Source: Dactylonectria macrodidyma
Taxonomy: Eukaryota; Ascomycota; Sordariomycetes; Hypocreales; Nectriaceae
Length of the DNA: 64,000 nt
Assembly: GCA_020744425.1 (NCBI GenBank)
Contig: JAGMUV010000009.1
Coordinates: 992,001-1,056,000 of the forward strand
Reading direction: 5' to 3'
The notes beneath the pieces were generated by a model, which was given only the letters and a program-made list of their open reading frames with translations, made no database searches and was not told the DNA's origin. Positions 45,125 to 57,073 of this stretch are shown here, in pieces. Numbering within the stretch: the first letter of the stretch is position 1; every line of letters begins with the position of its first letter. A program made the position numbers and the translations under genes.

Positions 45125-48100
45125 TTAGACAGACAACTGCGCAGTCTCAGCATTGTCGAGGTACTCCCGATACTTGGCCAGCTTCTCATCTGCCTCAGCG
45201 CACATTCGCTCGGTGATGATTGCGGAGCGACCAATGTACAGAGCCGGGTCGAGGACGGAGTCCAGGTCGGCGTGGATGGGAGCAAAGTACTCCGTGTTGC
45301 GGATTCTCTCAATGAGATCATTAGGCTTGCCTTCGTTCTTGACAACCGAACCGGCTTGGTGCGAGAGGACGCGAATCTCTTCGTGGGCCTCTTGTCGGCT
45401 AGCACCCTTGCTAACCAGCTTCATGATGATGTTTTCTAGCTTCACGTTAGCTGGGCGCACGCGGATTTGATATTTTGGCAGCTGAAAAACACGGGACGTA
45501 CCAGTAGCCATGAAAGGAATTTCTGAATCGAGTCTGGCACGGATGACTAGCATTTGTACTTAGTAAGTATGTGGAACTCAAGTTTTTGTGTGTAGATAGA
45601 TACGAACCCTTGGGGTAGAGAACAAGACCGTTCGTAACGTTATCGAGAGACAAGCCTAGCATTCATAGTCAGCAACAAGTAGAACATTGAAGGGGAAGCA
45701 TAGCGTTTAGGTACGAACAAATAGCGTCAGCCAACAAGAATTGCTCAGGAATGTCCACGCGACCTATCCTACAGTCAGCTAAGAGTCTTTTACAAGGCTC
45801 ATTATTGACAATGAACTAGCGAGTTGGAAGACATACGAATCGCCGAATCTGCTTCGAGTTAGCCATCTCTTGTACCTAAGGGATGTAGCCTTGAACTTAC
45901 CGTCAAGAGTTCTCTCGAACCATTGACCAGCGAATGTTTGTGCGGCATTCGCGTTCTTGTTCTGCAGCTCACGAGCGAGAGAAGTAATTCGCTCACTTCG
46001 CACTGTCGCCCCTTCGAGTTAGCAAGCAACCTTTTTGAGGTGGGAAACTGGAGTTTTGAAGCGATATTGCCCACTTACTAGGATTCCTCTTGTACGCCAT
46101 TGCCGACGAACCTCTGGACTCAATGTCAGCAAGACGTTTGCGAGTAGTGTAAGAAAGAGTAGGAAAGGGGGTTGGTGACGACCCCGTGTAGCTATTGTCA
46201 AAGGTAAAAGCTACAGCTCAGAGTAGCGAGAGTAGAAGGTATAGTGCAAGCTATAAATATTCTGGCACAAAAGAGCAAAAAGAGTGGTGGAAATGGATGG
46301 GGGAAGAAAGTAAACCAACATTTGGGTTTTCTCGAAAGGCTCCTCAAGCTCTGCAAGACTTTAGGTTAGCATATCTATTGATCAGGTGACCGAAGATCTC
46401 ATCGTTATGATAGTGGAAGTCGAAGCGGCGGGGATAGAGCCCGAATACCTTTCATGTGCGCCAAGTGTCGAATTTCAATCGCGATACGCCTAGAAAATTG
46501 TTAGTGATTGTTAATTTACATAAATTTGAAGCGAGAGAAGCTCCGCGAGGACCATGGAGGTCAGAGAACGAGGGGTACTCACTGGGCAGTAGCGCCAAAG
46601 GCAGAAAGGGCGTTGGCAAGACGGCTGCATAATATGTCAATGATCAGTTCCGGTTCATGGTCTCGAGAGGATAGTTAGAAACTACAGATGACTCTATTGG
46701 TGCGGTGGTGGAGCTAGAGGATTGAAACTCCCCAAACGACCGAGACAGCAAGTCTAGTAGGGTCACTTACAGATCAACCTTTCGGGTGTACTAATTAAAT
46801 CATCAGGGTCAGCTCTTCTAGAACTCGGAAATGAGCTAACAAGAAATCAACGTAAGGATGACATACGGTCTGGGTTGAAACAGTGTAGATGCCGGGGAAG
46901 CCAGCCTTCTCACACAGCTTCTTGTTGAGCTCATCAATCTTGTCACCATCGCCGTGGAAGATCTCCATGAAAGATCTTTGAGTGCGGTCAGTACTTTATG
47001 TCTCCAAAATAGTTAGCAACATAGTTTGCTTACGCCTGGGTACCGGTGGTGCCAACTAAATGACCAATAGTCAGCATCTACCCATTTGGGTTTTTGATAA
47101 AGAGGGAGGTTGCTAAGCATGGGTCGGTAAGGGGAGCACATACCAGCGCCGCGGAATCGAAGTTCATCCCGGACATGCTCGATATCCTCGAGATCCATGA
47201 CCTGTGAAGTTAGCACACATCTAGTAAAAGTATGAAGTGGTGCTTACAAGCTCCTGGATCCATTGAGCAGTACGCTTGCCGACACTTTAAATAGCCAGGC
47301 GTTAGTAAAGGAAAATTATGAAAGCACCGGGTTTCCCTCTCAAGCACGTTTTGCGCCTGTAGTTCGAAAGGGATAGGAGAAACATACGTGATCGGCTGAG
47401 CAGCCTGGAAGTGGGTGAATCTGTGAGACGGTGGGTGTTAGATTTGGTCATAATGGTGGTGGCCATGGTCGACAAACCCTAGAGTAGGAAGGTCCTTGTG
47501 CTCCAGCGCAAAGTTGCGAAGGTTCTGGATAACCTTGGCGAGCTTGGGGAGCAAGAGGTCGAGGCCGTCTCGGAGCTAGCAAGGATTAGCGACGCGTCTT
47601 AAACGGGACTCGATGGAAGATGTGGAATGCTCAAAATCAGGATGGAGGGATGGAGGATTCATGACAAGGGAACGACGTACGAAGATGAGATCGGCGTTGT
47701 CAGTGACGTAGCAGCTTCGGTGAATTAGTTTGCAACTTGATCTAAGATTTCGTAAATCGCACGAACCTGGTGGCGCCGTAGTGGATGATACCGGCGGCAG
47801 CACTGTGGCATTCAAATTAGGAGCGGATCTCGTGGTACTACTTTTGAAGCATTGTATGGCAGCACATACGGAGCATCTTGTCCAAAAGCCTGTATTCTTG
47901 TCAATCATGAGCTAAGTGCATCGAAATTTCCGAGTACTTACATGGACGTGAGCCATGACGTCGTGGCGACGGATCTTCTCCTCGACACGCGCAACCTCAA
48001 AGGCCTCGTCAGTCATGGTCAGATTGGCGCGCATCTGCTCGAGGGCCTCATCGGTGATCTGCTCGATGCCGAGCTCCTTCTCAGCCTCGGCGAGGAAGAG

Positions 48101-48211
48101 CCAGAGCTTTCTCCAGGTAGATGCCCTGGTTCGAGAGGAGAAGAGGGTGAGCATCTCCTTGGAGGCATAGCGGGACCCCAGAGGGGTTTGGTACGAGTCG
48201 AAGCTGGACAT
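45125..48211 (-). CDS. ADE13: Adenylosuccinate lyase, 21 exons
   Basis: Minus-strand exons: 48211-47942, 47889-47870, 47802-47767, 47714-47681, 47575-47478, 47420-47388, 47284-47248, 47201-47144, 47055-47034, 46975-46867, 46790-46771, 46624-46583, 46489-46449, 46350-46320, 46113-46079, 46002-45901, 45848-45837, 45763-45719, 45655-45608, 45546-45502 and 45435-45125. All phases close to 482 aa, the usual fungal length. Conserved pieces are [64 protein letters not shown] and the lyase signature [17 protein letters not shown]. The enzyme makes fumarate in two steps of purine synthesis (SAICAR to AICAR, and adenylosuccinate to AMP). Twenty introns, with exons of only 12, 20, 20 and 22 nt, are remarkable for a filamentous ascomycete. 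Confidence 0.93.
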
Positions 48212-50716
48212 GATGGCGATTGATTTCGGTAATGAATACTTTGAAGAACGTGTCAATAGCGGTATTCCAATTGATATATGGCAGAGTGGGATGATACCCG
48301 GGCGGATGGAGAAAATTCAGACGTGATTTCGGGCGATTCCGGCTTCAAGTGACGCAGGAGTCTCGAATTTTTTCTGGCGTTTGAGCTCTCGCGATGAGAT
48401 CTCAAGGCAGGTAGCGGGGCATTGGTTGTTGCGGGGGAGGGGTAAATTTTCTGCCATTTTTGGTAGGCGGTGAGAAAACTCATCGCCACGCAAGTGGGCT
48501 GTCATGAAGTCCCTCCGAAGTTCGGGTCGTTGATTGATGCTCAGATCATTTTTGAACAAATCTAAAAATAAAAGAAGCGGCTTTTTCAAGCAAAATCCGC
48601 AGGAATGTCGATATAAATATTCCTACTATCGAATACCTAGAGCTGTGGAAGCATTAGGTGTTGAAAACTCAAAATTGTGAAAAAAAGAAAGAAAAAAAAA
48701 CCCTGTTTTATTATCACGTTTGTGCCAGCGGCTCGCCTATGATGAAGCGGACAGTTCTTGAGTAAGGTAGTAATCGGGTACCTGGGTCTGAGGTTATGAA
48801 AGAAAATCCACAGCCAAGATTCAGTGATGTAGGGATTAGGGGTAGCCATGCTCAATGGAACATCTACGTCCATCAGAGAGAAGTACTCATTGACCTGAGA
48901 ACCAACGGCGACCTTGTTCTGAGAGGAGTGCTTCCGTCCACCGAGGGCTGCTGAAGATAACTGTTCGAGGATGTCGATGAGTTGCGATTGTGGCCATGAA
49001 GACCAACATCTAGAACGATCCCGTCAACGGACTCAACACAGGGAACGTCAGGGAATACTACCCTTCCATCACCCTTGCATTGCGAGCTGCTTGCGTCCCA
49101 GAAGGGCTGATTTGATGGACCTGAATTTTAATAAATTGTACTTAAAATATCGTTTCCTTAAAAAGACAAGAGATGTTGGCGCGCCAATGCGGAGCATCCA
49201 TACTCGGAGCGAATTGTCCTAGCACATCAGATTCAAATGGCATTTCATTAGGAAGTACCAAAGTGAGCAAAGGAGATGCATCCTAAAGACAAACAGTTGA
49301 ACACACATAGCCAACCTCCGGCACCATCCACAGTGGAGGGCCTCGGTCGCCTGTATTGCGTTGTCAAGTTCTCATACGACTTTTAAGGTGGCCGCGATGT
49401 ATCACGGGTCCTCAGCTGATAGAGAGCGATGACTGCTTATAGCAACAAGGATCCCAAATGTGGTCTCTTAGCCCACTTCATTCAGACGCCTTTCTGTAGT
49501 ATTCATCCAGAGGTTTGAAATCTAACTTTGAAAATGCCAGAGGATTCACCCAGCGGAGTTGAGGTAAGAGTCGAGGTGAGTCTTCTGATTATGGTAATTT
49601 GGTGGCGACGCAATGGGAGTGGGACAAAATCCCCATTTATTTTGACTGAAATACTCATTATGTACAATGCAGAGGCGGGTGAGGCTCGGCTGGCCGCTGT
49701 GGATTTCTGTTGGCCTTTTGAAGGGATAAGACTACTCTAATTTGCGTCTTCCACCAAACTCAACCTATTCGCTCCGCTATAGAATGATAATACCTAAGTA
49801 GAGGATGAATCTAGAACTAAAACTGGCCGAGGTTCTACTGAATTAGTCTCCAATGTCTATCAATCATATTAATCTATGTTCTCATATCTCTCCTAGGGAC
49901 AGACGGCGAGTTGATGCATTGTGGTGTGCGGTTTTTCTGTCCCCCCTCATTGGCATCATCGAGATACGTGGACGACACCAGCTGCAAGATCTAGTCCTCT
50001 AGATGATGTTTCATAAGGCCTCCTGTCCCGCGATAGAATGGAGGATGGATATATTGTGTGTGAATCGTGGGATGTCTCACGGCGGAAACCATTTTGGGAT
50101 GGAGTGCCAGCATCTTCTCGAGACACTGTCTCTGTCACGGCCTAAGAGAAATAGACTAATGAGTTATAGAATAAACAGAATGAAAGAGTTTTGTTCTTGG
50201 TACAATAAAGATGTCTTGAAGTTCACAGTCCCCAATAGCGGACATGCGAATCGCCTTGGAAGTGAGCTAACTGCGACAGTCGACGACACCGTCGTTGCCG
50301 TCATGCCTGGGAATTCCGACTAGCATCGGTGCCTTTTCGGCGCATCCGAGACGCAACTCAACGGGAAAACTCCCCTTTGGTCTCAAAGATGTCCAGTCGG
50401 GGTGGCTCTTCCAGGGTCTCCACATGGTTGAAGGGTTGTTCTTCCCCGCACCCCGGACGATCATGTCAAAACGGTTCAAGCCGACCCTGTGGGGTTGACG
50501 AACCAGGCATGGTGACGTCGGGGAAATAGATCAAATCCTTCTCGAGTTTTCCCCGAAGAGCCTTGGTTCCGGGGGACGGAGATCACTTTTGAGAGCCGTT
50601 AGTAGATCGCGCTCCCATGGATAAAAAGTTGCCGTCCTTAAAAACCGAGGTCCTGTCTTCTTGGGTAGTCTCGTCAATTCTGCTCGTAGAATGTATTGCA
50701 GCCTCTAACTACCATC
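48212..50716. other. 2.5 kb intergenic region
   Basis: Contains the ADE13 promoter and the upstream region of the carboxylesterase gene. There are A-rich tracts near 48555 and 48680-48700 and several short ORFs without family features. No RNA gene or repeat is recognised. Confidence 0.45.
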
Positions 50717-52377
50717 ATGAAGGGTCTCTGGTGTTTTTCTGTGGCTGCTACCATCCTGCTTTCGTCAGCCAATGCAGTGAACCCTACTGTCGATCTAGGT
50801 TACAGCAAATACAGGGGGAAAACTTACAGCAATGGCGTCACACAATGGCTGGGTATGCGATATGCTGCTCCTCCGCTCGGAGACCTGAGGTTCAGTGCAC
50901 CCCAGGATCCAATTCAAAATGATACGGTCCAGGATGCAAACGAGGTAAGTGGCCTATGACTTGCTGTGGTCGATTCCTTGCTCACAGGTGTCAGTGGGGG
51001 TTCATCTGTATCGCAACGGGCAGTGCCTCGAGTACCATCGGCACAACACAGTCCGAGGACTGTCTCTTTGTCAATGTTTTCGCCCCAAGCAGCGCCTCAA
51101 AGAACTCAAAGCTTCCCGTGTTTGTCTTCATCCAAGGCGGCGGCTTCAACTCTAACTCCAACGCATATGTGAACGGCTCTGGCCTGATCGTGGCTGCAGA
51201 CATGGACATGGTGGTCGTTACTATGAACTACCGCGTTGGTCCGTACGGCTTCCTCGAGGATGGTGATCAAATCACACCCAATATTGGTCTGCACGATCAA
51301 AGAAAGGCTTTGAAATGGGTCCAACAACACATCTCCGCGTTTGGAGGCGATCCTAGCCATGTTACGATGGGTGGAGCGTCGGCAGGTGCTGCGAGCGTCG
51401 CTCACCACCTCAGTGCCTACGGTGGCAAAGACGAAGGCCTTTTCCACGCAGTAGCGGCTGAGTCGGTCTCGTTCGCAAACATGCTGAGTGTGGAAGAATC
51501 TGTCTACTGGTATGAGAACCTGGCCATCCGTTTGGGCTGCACCGGCACGAAAGCCCTGGCTTGCTTAAGATCCAAGTCGGCATTGGAGATCCAGGCGGCA
51601 AACTACAACATCCCTCATCCCCGAGCCCCGGCAGCACCTCTCTACATGTGGACTCCGGTGGTGGATGGAGATCTTGTTCCGGACTTCACCTACAGGTTGT
51701 TCGAGGAGGGCAAGTTCATCAAAGTGCCTGCTATCATGGGTGACGACACCAACGGCGGCACCGTGTTTGCACCAAAAGACACATCGACCTTGGCTCAGAG
51801 CGATGTCTTTCTCAAAACACAGTTTAGTTTCTTGACACTGAAGCAACTGGGCGACATCAATGAGCTCTACCCGAACAAGAATGATACGTGCCCCAGCTCT
51901 GGATGCTACTGGCGACAGGTCAGCGATGCATACGGCGATATGCGATACATGTGCCCCGGCATTTACATCTCAAACGCCTTGACCCAGTACGGTGTCCCAG
52001 ACTCATGGAACTATCTCTACAATGTGGAAGACCCCGACCAAATGAAACAAGGCTTAGGCGTCCCCCACACCGTCGAAGTCAACGCCGTATTCGGTCCATC
52101 CTACACAGGAGGCGATCCACCCGCGAGCTATGTCGAGGGTGGAGTCAATGAGAAAGTGACATCAGTTGTCCAAGGCTACTGGTCGAGCTTCATCCGCTCG
52201 CACAACCCAAACACGCACCGCGAGTCTGGTTCTGTCAAGTGGGACGCCTGGTCGGAGAAGCGCAAGCGACGCATCGCGTTTGAAACCGGCGGTGCGACGA
52301 AAATGGAGAAGATTAGCAAAGACTTGCAGAAGAAATGCGCCTATTTCGCATCGATTGGTGTTAGTGTCAGACAATGA
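50717..52377 (+). CDS. Secreted type-B carboxylesterase/lipase with altered catalytic motifs
   Basis: Exons 50717-50944 and 50995-52377 (50-nt intron; the acceptor GTGTCAG keeps phase 0), giving 536 aa. A signal peptide (MKGLWCFSVAATILLSSANA) indicates secretion. Family motifs: GVTQWLGMRYAAPPLGDLRF, SEDCLFVNVFAP, the oxyanion-hole FIQGGGF, LHDQRKALKWVQQHISAFGGDPSHVT, the nucleophile region GGASAGAAS and GVPHTVEVNAVFG (catalytic His). The elbow reads G-A-S-A-G instead of the usual G-E-S-A-G. In the acid region, GDDTNGGTVFAP, a Gly stands where many relatives have the catalytic Glu (position 51754-51756), leaving neighbouring Asp residues as possible substitutes. It probably hydrolyses or binds carboxylic esters outside the cell; activity is uncertain. 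Confidence 0.87.
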
Positions 52378-52714
52378 TTTGGGAATAGTTAAGTGTTGAT
52401 AATGAACACTGTACATGCAACGCTTAGGTTGAATTTATTTGAGAACTCAACAGCAGAATACATAAAATCTAACCAGATAACGCAAATTCGTGTCAACATC
52501 ATAACATTTGCCACCATGATGCTGATCACGATTCAGCTTACAACACGAATATTCACAACTATGAGTCTATGGCGGGCTCCAATTCGCCAGAGAATTCTAC
52601 AGACCAAAAGGCGTGAAAAGCGACATAAAAACAATAGAAATTATAAAACAATGCAACGCAGTACTAGCTGCTGCTAACCTATTATATGGCTAATATAACT
52701 CAAGTCTCTCGCCA
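52378..52714. other. Convergent 3' region
   Basis: 337 bp of AT-rich sequence between the esterase and a minus-strand gene; no gene seen. Confidence 0.4.
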
Positions 52715-53479
52715 TTATTTACGCCCGAGATACTCTCGCATCGCTGGCTCTAAATCATCAAATGGTACGTCAGCTTTAACCTTCCGAGACAACTCGAGCA
52801 GATCTTCCTCCGACATTGTCCACTTCATCCGAAACTGGTCTTCCGGCATTTCAGGCCTCCTGAGGCTATACCCAAGACTTTTCTTCTTCTCTTTTAGCTT
52901 TCTGACGTGGGCATCGATTTTTTGGTCATAGAGTACTACCAACCCGTCGCTCTGGCCCAGAATGTACCACATAGACCAAAACCTATGCTTCCTTAACGAC
53001 AGCAACAACAGAATGTCGAGGTTGCAAAGCACAACGTGCTTAGGGGCCCTCAGAGATTCTATGTAACGCGCACGGCCGACTCTACTTAACCAAGACATAC
53101 GGGCTACCACCATGTAGGTGACGGTCACCTGAAGGATCTCGACGAGGATATCCATGTTCTTCGAGGGAGGGAGCTGCTCCGAGACTGGGAATTGTCTCGA
53201 GTTAGCGAGCTTATTTGAGATTGTGGTCCAAAATTCCGTCCTCCCAGCCTCGCCGTCAGCAATCCTCTCCTCCATTTCCTCTTGACAGATCTCCAGGATG
53301 TAGTTCCAAGCCCCATCGAGATACTGGTTGTCGTGCGCGCACGCCGTAGTCATCTTTGTTAGGGCGATATTATCTTCCTTCGGCGACTTAAAGTTGAGCC
53401 TAAGTCCCGCTATGGTGCGGAGGTAATCGAGAAGGCGCGTCACACAAGACGCAGGAGCGTGAGGGGTGATTTGTGGCAT
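52715..53479 (-). CDS. Unrecognised protein, about 254 aa
   Basis: Single open frame on the minus strand. ATG at 53479 (MPQITPHAPASCVTRLLDYL) is preferred, because the upstream 80 codons to an ATG at 53719 are compositionally poor and look like leader sequence. The protein is largely helical and basic. It has CAHDNQYLDGAWNYILEICQEEMEERI, a more hydrophobic stretch (MDILVEILQVTVTYMVVARMSWL, then VVLCNLDILLLLSLRKHRFW) and a charged C-terminus (KLKEKKKSLGYSLRRPEMPEDQFRMKW). No catalytic or binding motif is recognised. It may be a lineage-specific gene, and a missed intron near the N-terminus is possible. Confidence 0.5.
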   Translation of the reverse strand: MPQITPHAPASCVTRLLDYLRTIAGLRLNFKSPKEDNIALTKMTTACAHDNQYLDGAWNYILEICQEEMEERIADGEAGRTEFWTTISNKLANSRQFPVSEQLPPSKNMDILVEILQVTVTYMVVARMSWLSRVGRARYIESLRAPKHVVLCNLDILLLLSLRKHRFWSMWYILGQSDGLVVLYDQKIDAHVRKLKEKKKSLGYSLRRPEMPEDQFRMKWTMSEEDLLELSRKVKADVPFDDLEPAMREYLGRK

Positions 53480-53974
53480 GTTGGCAAATGAGTTGGGTAA
53501 TGTGGCGGTTTGGTAGTTGGTGTTGGCTGTAGTTTTACCAAGTGCGAAACCTGTATGAGTTGCTGGATGTTTTGATGATGAATGTGAATAACAACGAAGG
53601 CTGTTGAAGCCAGCCGCTAGGATCGAGGGGTGATACTTATATAGAATCTCACGTCTGTGCTTCTGATGGTTGCTTTGATTAGGTTTATTTGAGGAACAAT
53701 GCAATGCTTTCAGGGCCACTTGTAATATGCAATGACGCTCTTTGTCCTTGAACGCTAGAACTCGTACAGCATTTCGAACGCTTTGTTCTGATTACAGTTG
53801 TGCAAGATTTTGTAGTAGGCGGAGGATAGATGCGCCGGTACCAAAGTAAGCGTGCGCTGTTGAGGCAAGTCACATGGCTGTGTGAAAGGTGACTCATGTT
53901 ATAGCTAAATCAACCCCAATCCTTGCCCTATCTTGAGAGACGAGCATTTCTGCCTCCTTTACTCAATTAAAACC
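53480..53974. other. Divergent promoter region
   Basis: 495 bp between the unrecognised gene and the ELO-like gene. It probably holds both promoters. The minus-strand frame remains open to 53719 but without convincing coding character. Confidence 0.4.
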
Positions 53975-54676
53975 ATGCTTTTTGATTCTATAACATCTTA
54001 CGCCGATACGGGAAATTTTGATGGCAGATCAATCTTCCAGGGTATGGGGTTCATGATCTGCCAGACGTTGCTTTTCGTTGCCGCCTGGAAAGCCATAGAT
54101 TCCTACGTATCGCACAATGGCCCCATCGCACAAGCCCGTACGTTTACGTTTCTCAACAGCTGGGCCTACTCTGCCGCATCCTTTGTCTTGATGATCCTCA
54201 TCGCTTCGCCCTCCCACGAGAAAACAGCCCGCAGCTTATACCACGCGTCCAAGTTCTGGGAGTACATTGACGTGCTGGGCGTCCGAGCCGGAGGCGGCCT
54301 TATCGATCTGCATTTTGCCTTTCACCACCTCACAACGCCGTATCTCAGCTACGTGAGGGTCGTCTTGCACAGCGACGGGTGGCGGGTGCTGGCGATGCTC
54401 AATACGCTGCACCATGGGCTCATGTATGCGTACTTTGGTGGTGCAGGGCTCTTACGACCGGCGCTCGAGGTGACGGGGACGATACAGCTGGTCGTTGGTA
54501 TTAGTGGAGAGGCGTGGATGCTGTGGGCGAGATTAGGAAAAGCTGAAGAAGTTGTGTGGCCGCATGCGGTAGGGTTAGGATTGTTGAGTTCGTATCTCGT
54601 CCTGTGGGTTCGTGATGTGAGGATGAGAAGGCGACAACACGTTGGGGATGGCCAGTCATCTACAAAGGAAGAGTAA
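53975..54676 (+). CDS. ELO-like (fatty-acid elongase family) membrane protein
   Basis: Intronless ORF of 233 aa from ATG 53975 (AAAACCATGC); the frame is open for 14 further codons upstream but lacks an ATG. Seven or so hydrophobic segments are visible (GFMICQTLLFVAAW, WAYSAASFVLMILIA, LLSSYLVLWV). LYHASKFWEYIDVLG corresponds to the ELO signature (SKxxEFxDT). DLHFAFHHLTTP carries the His-rich HxxHH-type motif (here H-F-A-F-H-H) needed for 3-ketoacyl-CoA synthesis in the ER. LNTLHHGLMYAYF matches the family's NxxVHxxMYxYY. It is shorter than yeast ELO proteins (about 310-345 aa), and the extra residue in the His box makes activity uncertain. An ELO-related enzyme or paralogue is the best call. 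Confidence 0.68.
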   Translation: MLFDSITSYADTGNFDGRSIFQGMGFMICQTLLFVAAWKAIDSYVSHNGPIAQARTFTFLNSWAYSAASFVLMILIASPSHEKTARSLYHASKFWEYIDVLGVRAGGGLIDLHFAFHHLTTPYLSYVRVVLHSDGWRVLAMLNTLHHGLMYAYFGGAGLLRPALEVTGTIQLVVGISGEAWMLWARLGKAEEVVWPHAVGLGLLSSYLVLWVRDVRMRRRQHVGDGQSSTKEE

Positions 54677-55455
54677 TGCGGGTACAATTAAAGTCTGTAA
54701 ATGTATTGTTCATCATTGTATCAGACTTTGGGTAGCTGTGTTGAATAGTTTGAATCGTGCGCTTATTCATGTCCACTACTATTTAGACCACTTAGTGCCA
54801 ACAAGACCAAGTAGGGGGAAGGAACACCAAATTTCGTCAGTCGTGTATCAATTATTGCAATTTGAGACTTAATATAGTTCCTCGAGGTAGAGTTCGCATT
54901 AATCGCAATTCAGGCTCGTGGAAGTCCGTGAAAAATGCCATGCTCTGGCGCGTTGGCTCGTGTTAGCGAGTTCAGACAAGCTAGGGACAAAGAAAACAAA
55001 ACATTGCAACACCGCTCAACATTGACACACCGCAGCACAATTGAGCTTCGGAGTGGCATTCCCGTCATAACCTAGGATTCCAATCCTCTTTCCTTTCAAT
55101 TGAGTAACTCCCCTGTCGGAAAGAATGGCGGTCAGCCCAAAGCACTCGCCATCGGAGAGAAGTCCGGGATATGACTCCGGCCGCCTCAGCTGCATACCCC
55201 GAATTAGTAGAGAATTATTTTTTTCTGAGGAGGCACACGAACAGAACCTACAGGGATGGAGTTGGAGAATGGAGAACTGTGGAGTCCAGCCTACTTACAC
55301 GAAGCGCCGATGCCGGTGCTGGGAGGCCAAATACTGTGGGATCACTTATATCGATTGAACAAGAGAAGGACATTCATATAGCTCATGGGTTCCCAGAGAT
55401 TGAACTGTTTTCGAACATCAATTACTATTCTATCATCACACACACCCTAGCCATC
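54677..55455. other. Intergenic region, promoter of hydroxyacid dehydrogenase
   Basis: 779 bp without a supported gene. A frame in phase with the next gene extends upstream to 55171, but it passes through low-quality sequence and is taken as leader. Confidence 0.4.
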
Positions 55456-56915
55456 ATGAGTGACCTTTCAGCAATGGAGTCGGAGACTCCCAACATCCCT
55501 CCTCCACGAGGTCTGTCAACTCCATCACCAACTCATCGCGTTCGCTAACACGAAGCCACACAGATGTCCAACTCCCATCCGATGTCCCTCCTCTAGACCA
55601 GATTCTCTCAGCCAACGACTTTGCCCTAGCGGCGCAAAAAGCCCTGAGTCCCAAGGCGTGGGCGTTTTACTCGTCGGCTGCCACCGATCTCGTCACCCTC
55701 GGCCGCAACCGCGAGGTTATCAGGAGGATCATGTTGCGGCCGCGGATCCTGAGAAACGTCACAAATGTGTCCATAGAGAGGGAGATATTAGGATTGAAGA
55801 GTAAGGCTCCGTTCTTCATGTGTCCAGCGGCTATGGCGACGCTGGCACATCCGGATGGAGAGCTTGGGTGGAGTCGAGCCGTGGCAAACGAGGGCATCTT
55901 TGAGATTGTCAGTATAAGTTGAATGCCTCAAATCTCATGTCTAGCTTGCTAACATTTCGTAGATCTCCAGCAACGCATCCTACTCTCTCCCCACCATCAT
56001 CGGTGCCGCACCCCGCAACTACCCTTTCTTCCTCCAGCTCTACGTCAACTCCAACCGCTCCAAAACCGTCGAGCTGCTGCGCAAAGCCCGCTCGCTCGGC
56101 ATCAAGGCCGTCTTTGTGACCGTCGATGCCCCCGTGCCGGGCAAGCGCGAGGCCGACGAGCGCGCCCCGCAAGCCACGGCCGTCCGGTCCGAGATGAGCG
56201 GCGGCGAGAGCACAAAGGACGCCAAGGGCAATGGGTTGGGCCGTCTGATGGGCCAGTACATCGACAAGGCGCTCGAGTGGGACGACTTGCGCTGGATTCG
56301 CGAGGCTAGTTCGGTGCCGATTGTGTTGAAGGGCGTGCAGACTGTTGAGGATGTGAGGTTGGCTGTCGATCATGGTGTTGATGGCGTTGTGCTAAGTAAC
56401 CACGGCGGTCGATCTCTTGACGGGTAAGTAAACAAACTCGCCATCGCTTGGTCGAAGGATATTGCTCACACATAAATTTAGCTCTCCAGCATCAATCCTA
56501 GTCCTTCTCGAAGTCCGAAAACTCTTCCCTGAGGCATTCCAGCATCTCCAGATCTTTATCGATGGCGGCTTCGAGCGCGGCTCCGACATCCTCAAGGCCA
56601 TCGCACTGGGCGCCACAGCCGTCGGCATCGCGCGGCCATTCCTGTACTCGCTGGTATACGGCCAAAAGGGCGTCGAGCACCTTTCACAGCGTCAGTTACC
56701 CCCCTTGCCTGACGGTATCCCCCCGTGCTTCGCTAACCTGCCTCCTCTTCGCAGTGCTCAAGGATGAGCTCGAGACTTCCATGAGGCTCGCCGGCATTAC
56801 GAGTTTGGATCAGGCGACGCCGGCGCTGGTGAATACGCTGGACGTGGATCACATGGTGCCGTCTGGAGACGCTGGATCGTCTCCCGTGGCGAAGGTGCGG
56901 GCGTCGAAGCTGTAA
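55456..56915 (+). CDS. FMN-dependent 2-hydroxyacid (L-lactate) dehydrogenase/oxidase
   Basis: Five exons: 55456-55510, 55564-55907, 55963-56423, 56482-56690 and 56755-56915, giving 409 aa. The FMN-binding TIM barrel is recognisable: KALSPKAWAFYSSAATD, RPRILRNVTNVS, PFFMCPAAMATLAHPDGE, ISSNASYSLPTI, FFLQLYVNSNR, VFVTVDAPVPGKRE, PIVLKGVQTVEDVRLAVDHGVDGVVLSNHGGRSLDG (catalytic His and Arg), and IDGGFERGSDILKAIALGATAVGIARPFLY. The N-terminal cytochrome b5 domain of flavocytochrome b2 is absent, so it is the cytosolic, haem-free type of fungal L-lactate/2-hydroxyacid oxidoreductase. It converges on the DenD-like SDR gene 158 bp away; both could serve hydroxyacid use. Confidence 0.9.
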
Positions 56916-57073
56916 CGAATAATGACCCTGTGAGGAAAAGACGAGTATAGATGGCGCCAGATAGTTAGAGGAGATTGATGCACAATGCATCTTAATGACT
57001 CAAAAGACATGAGCATTCTGGAAAAGCAGCTGTCTCATTTTATTACCAAGACTGGTATCCCAAAATGGCCTCC

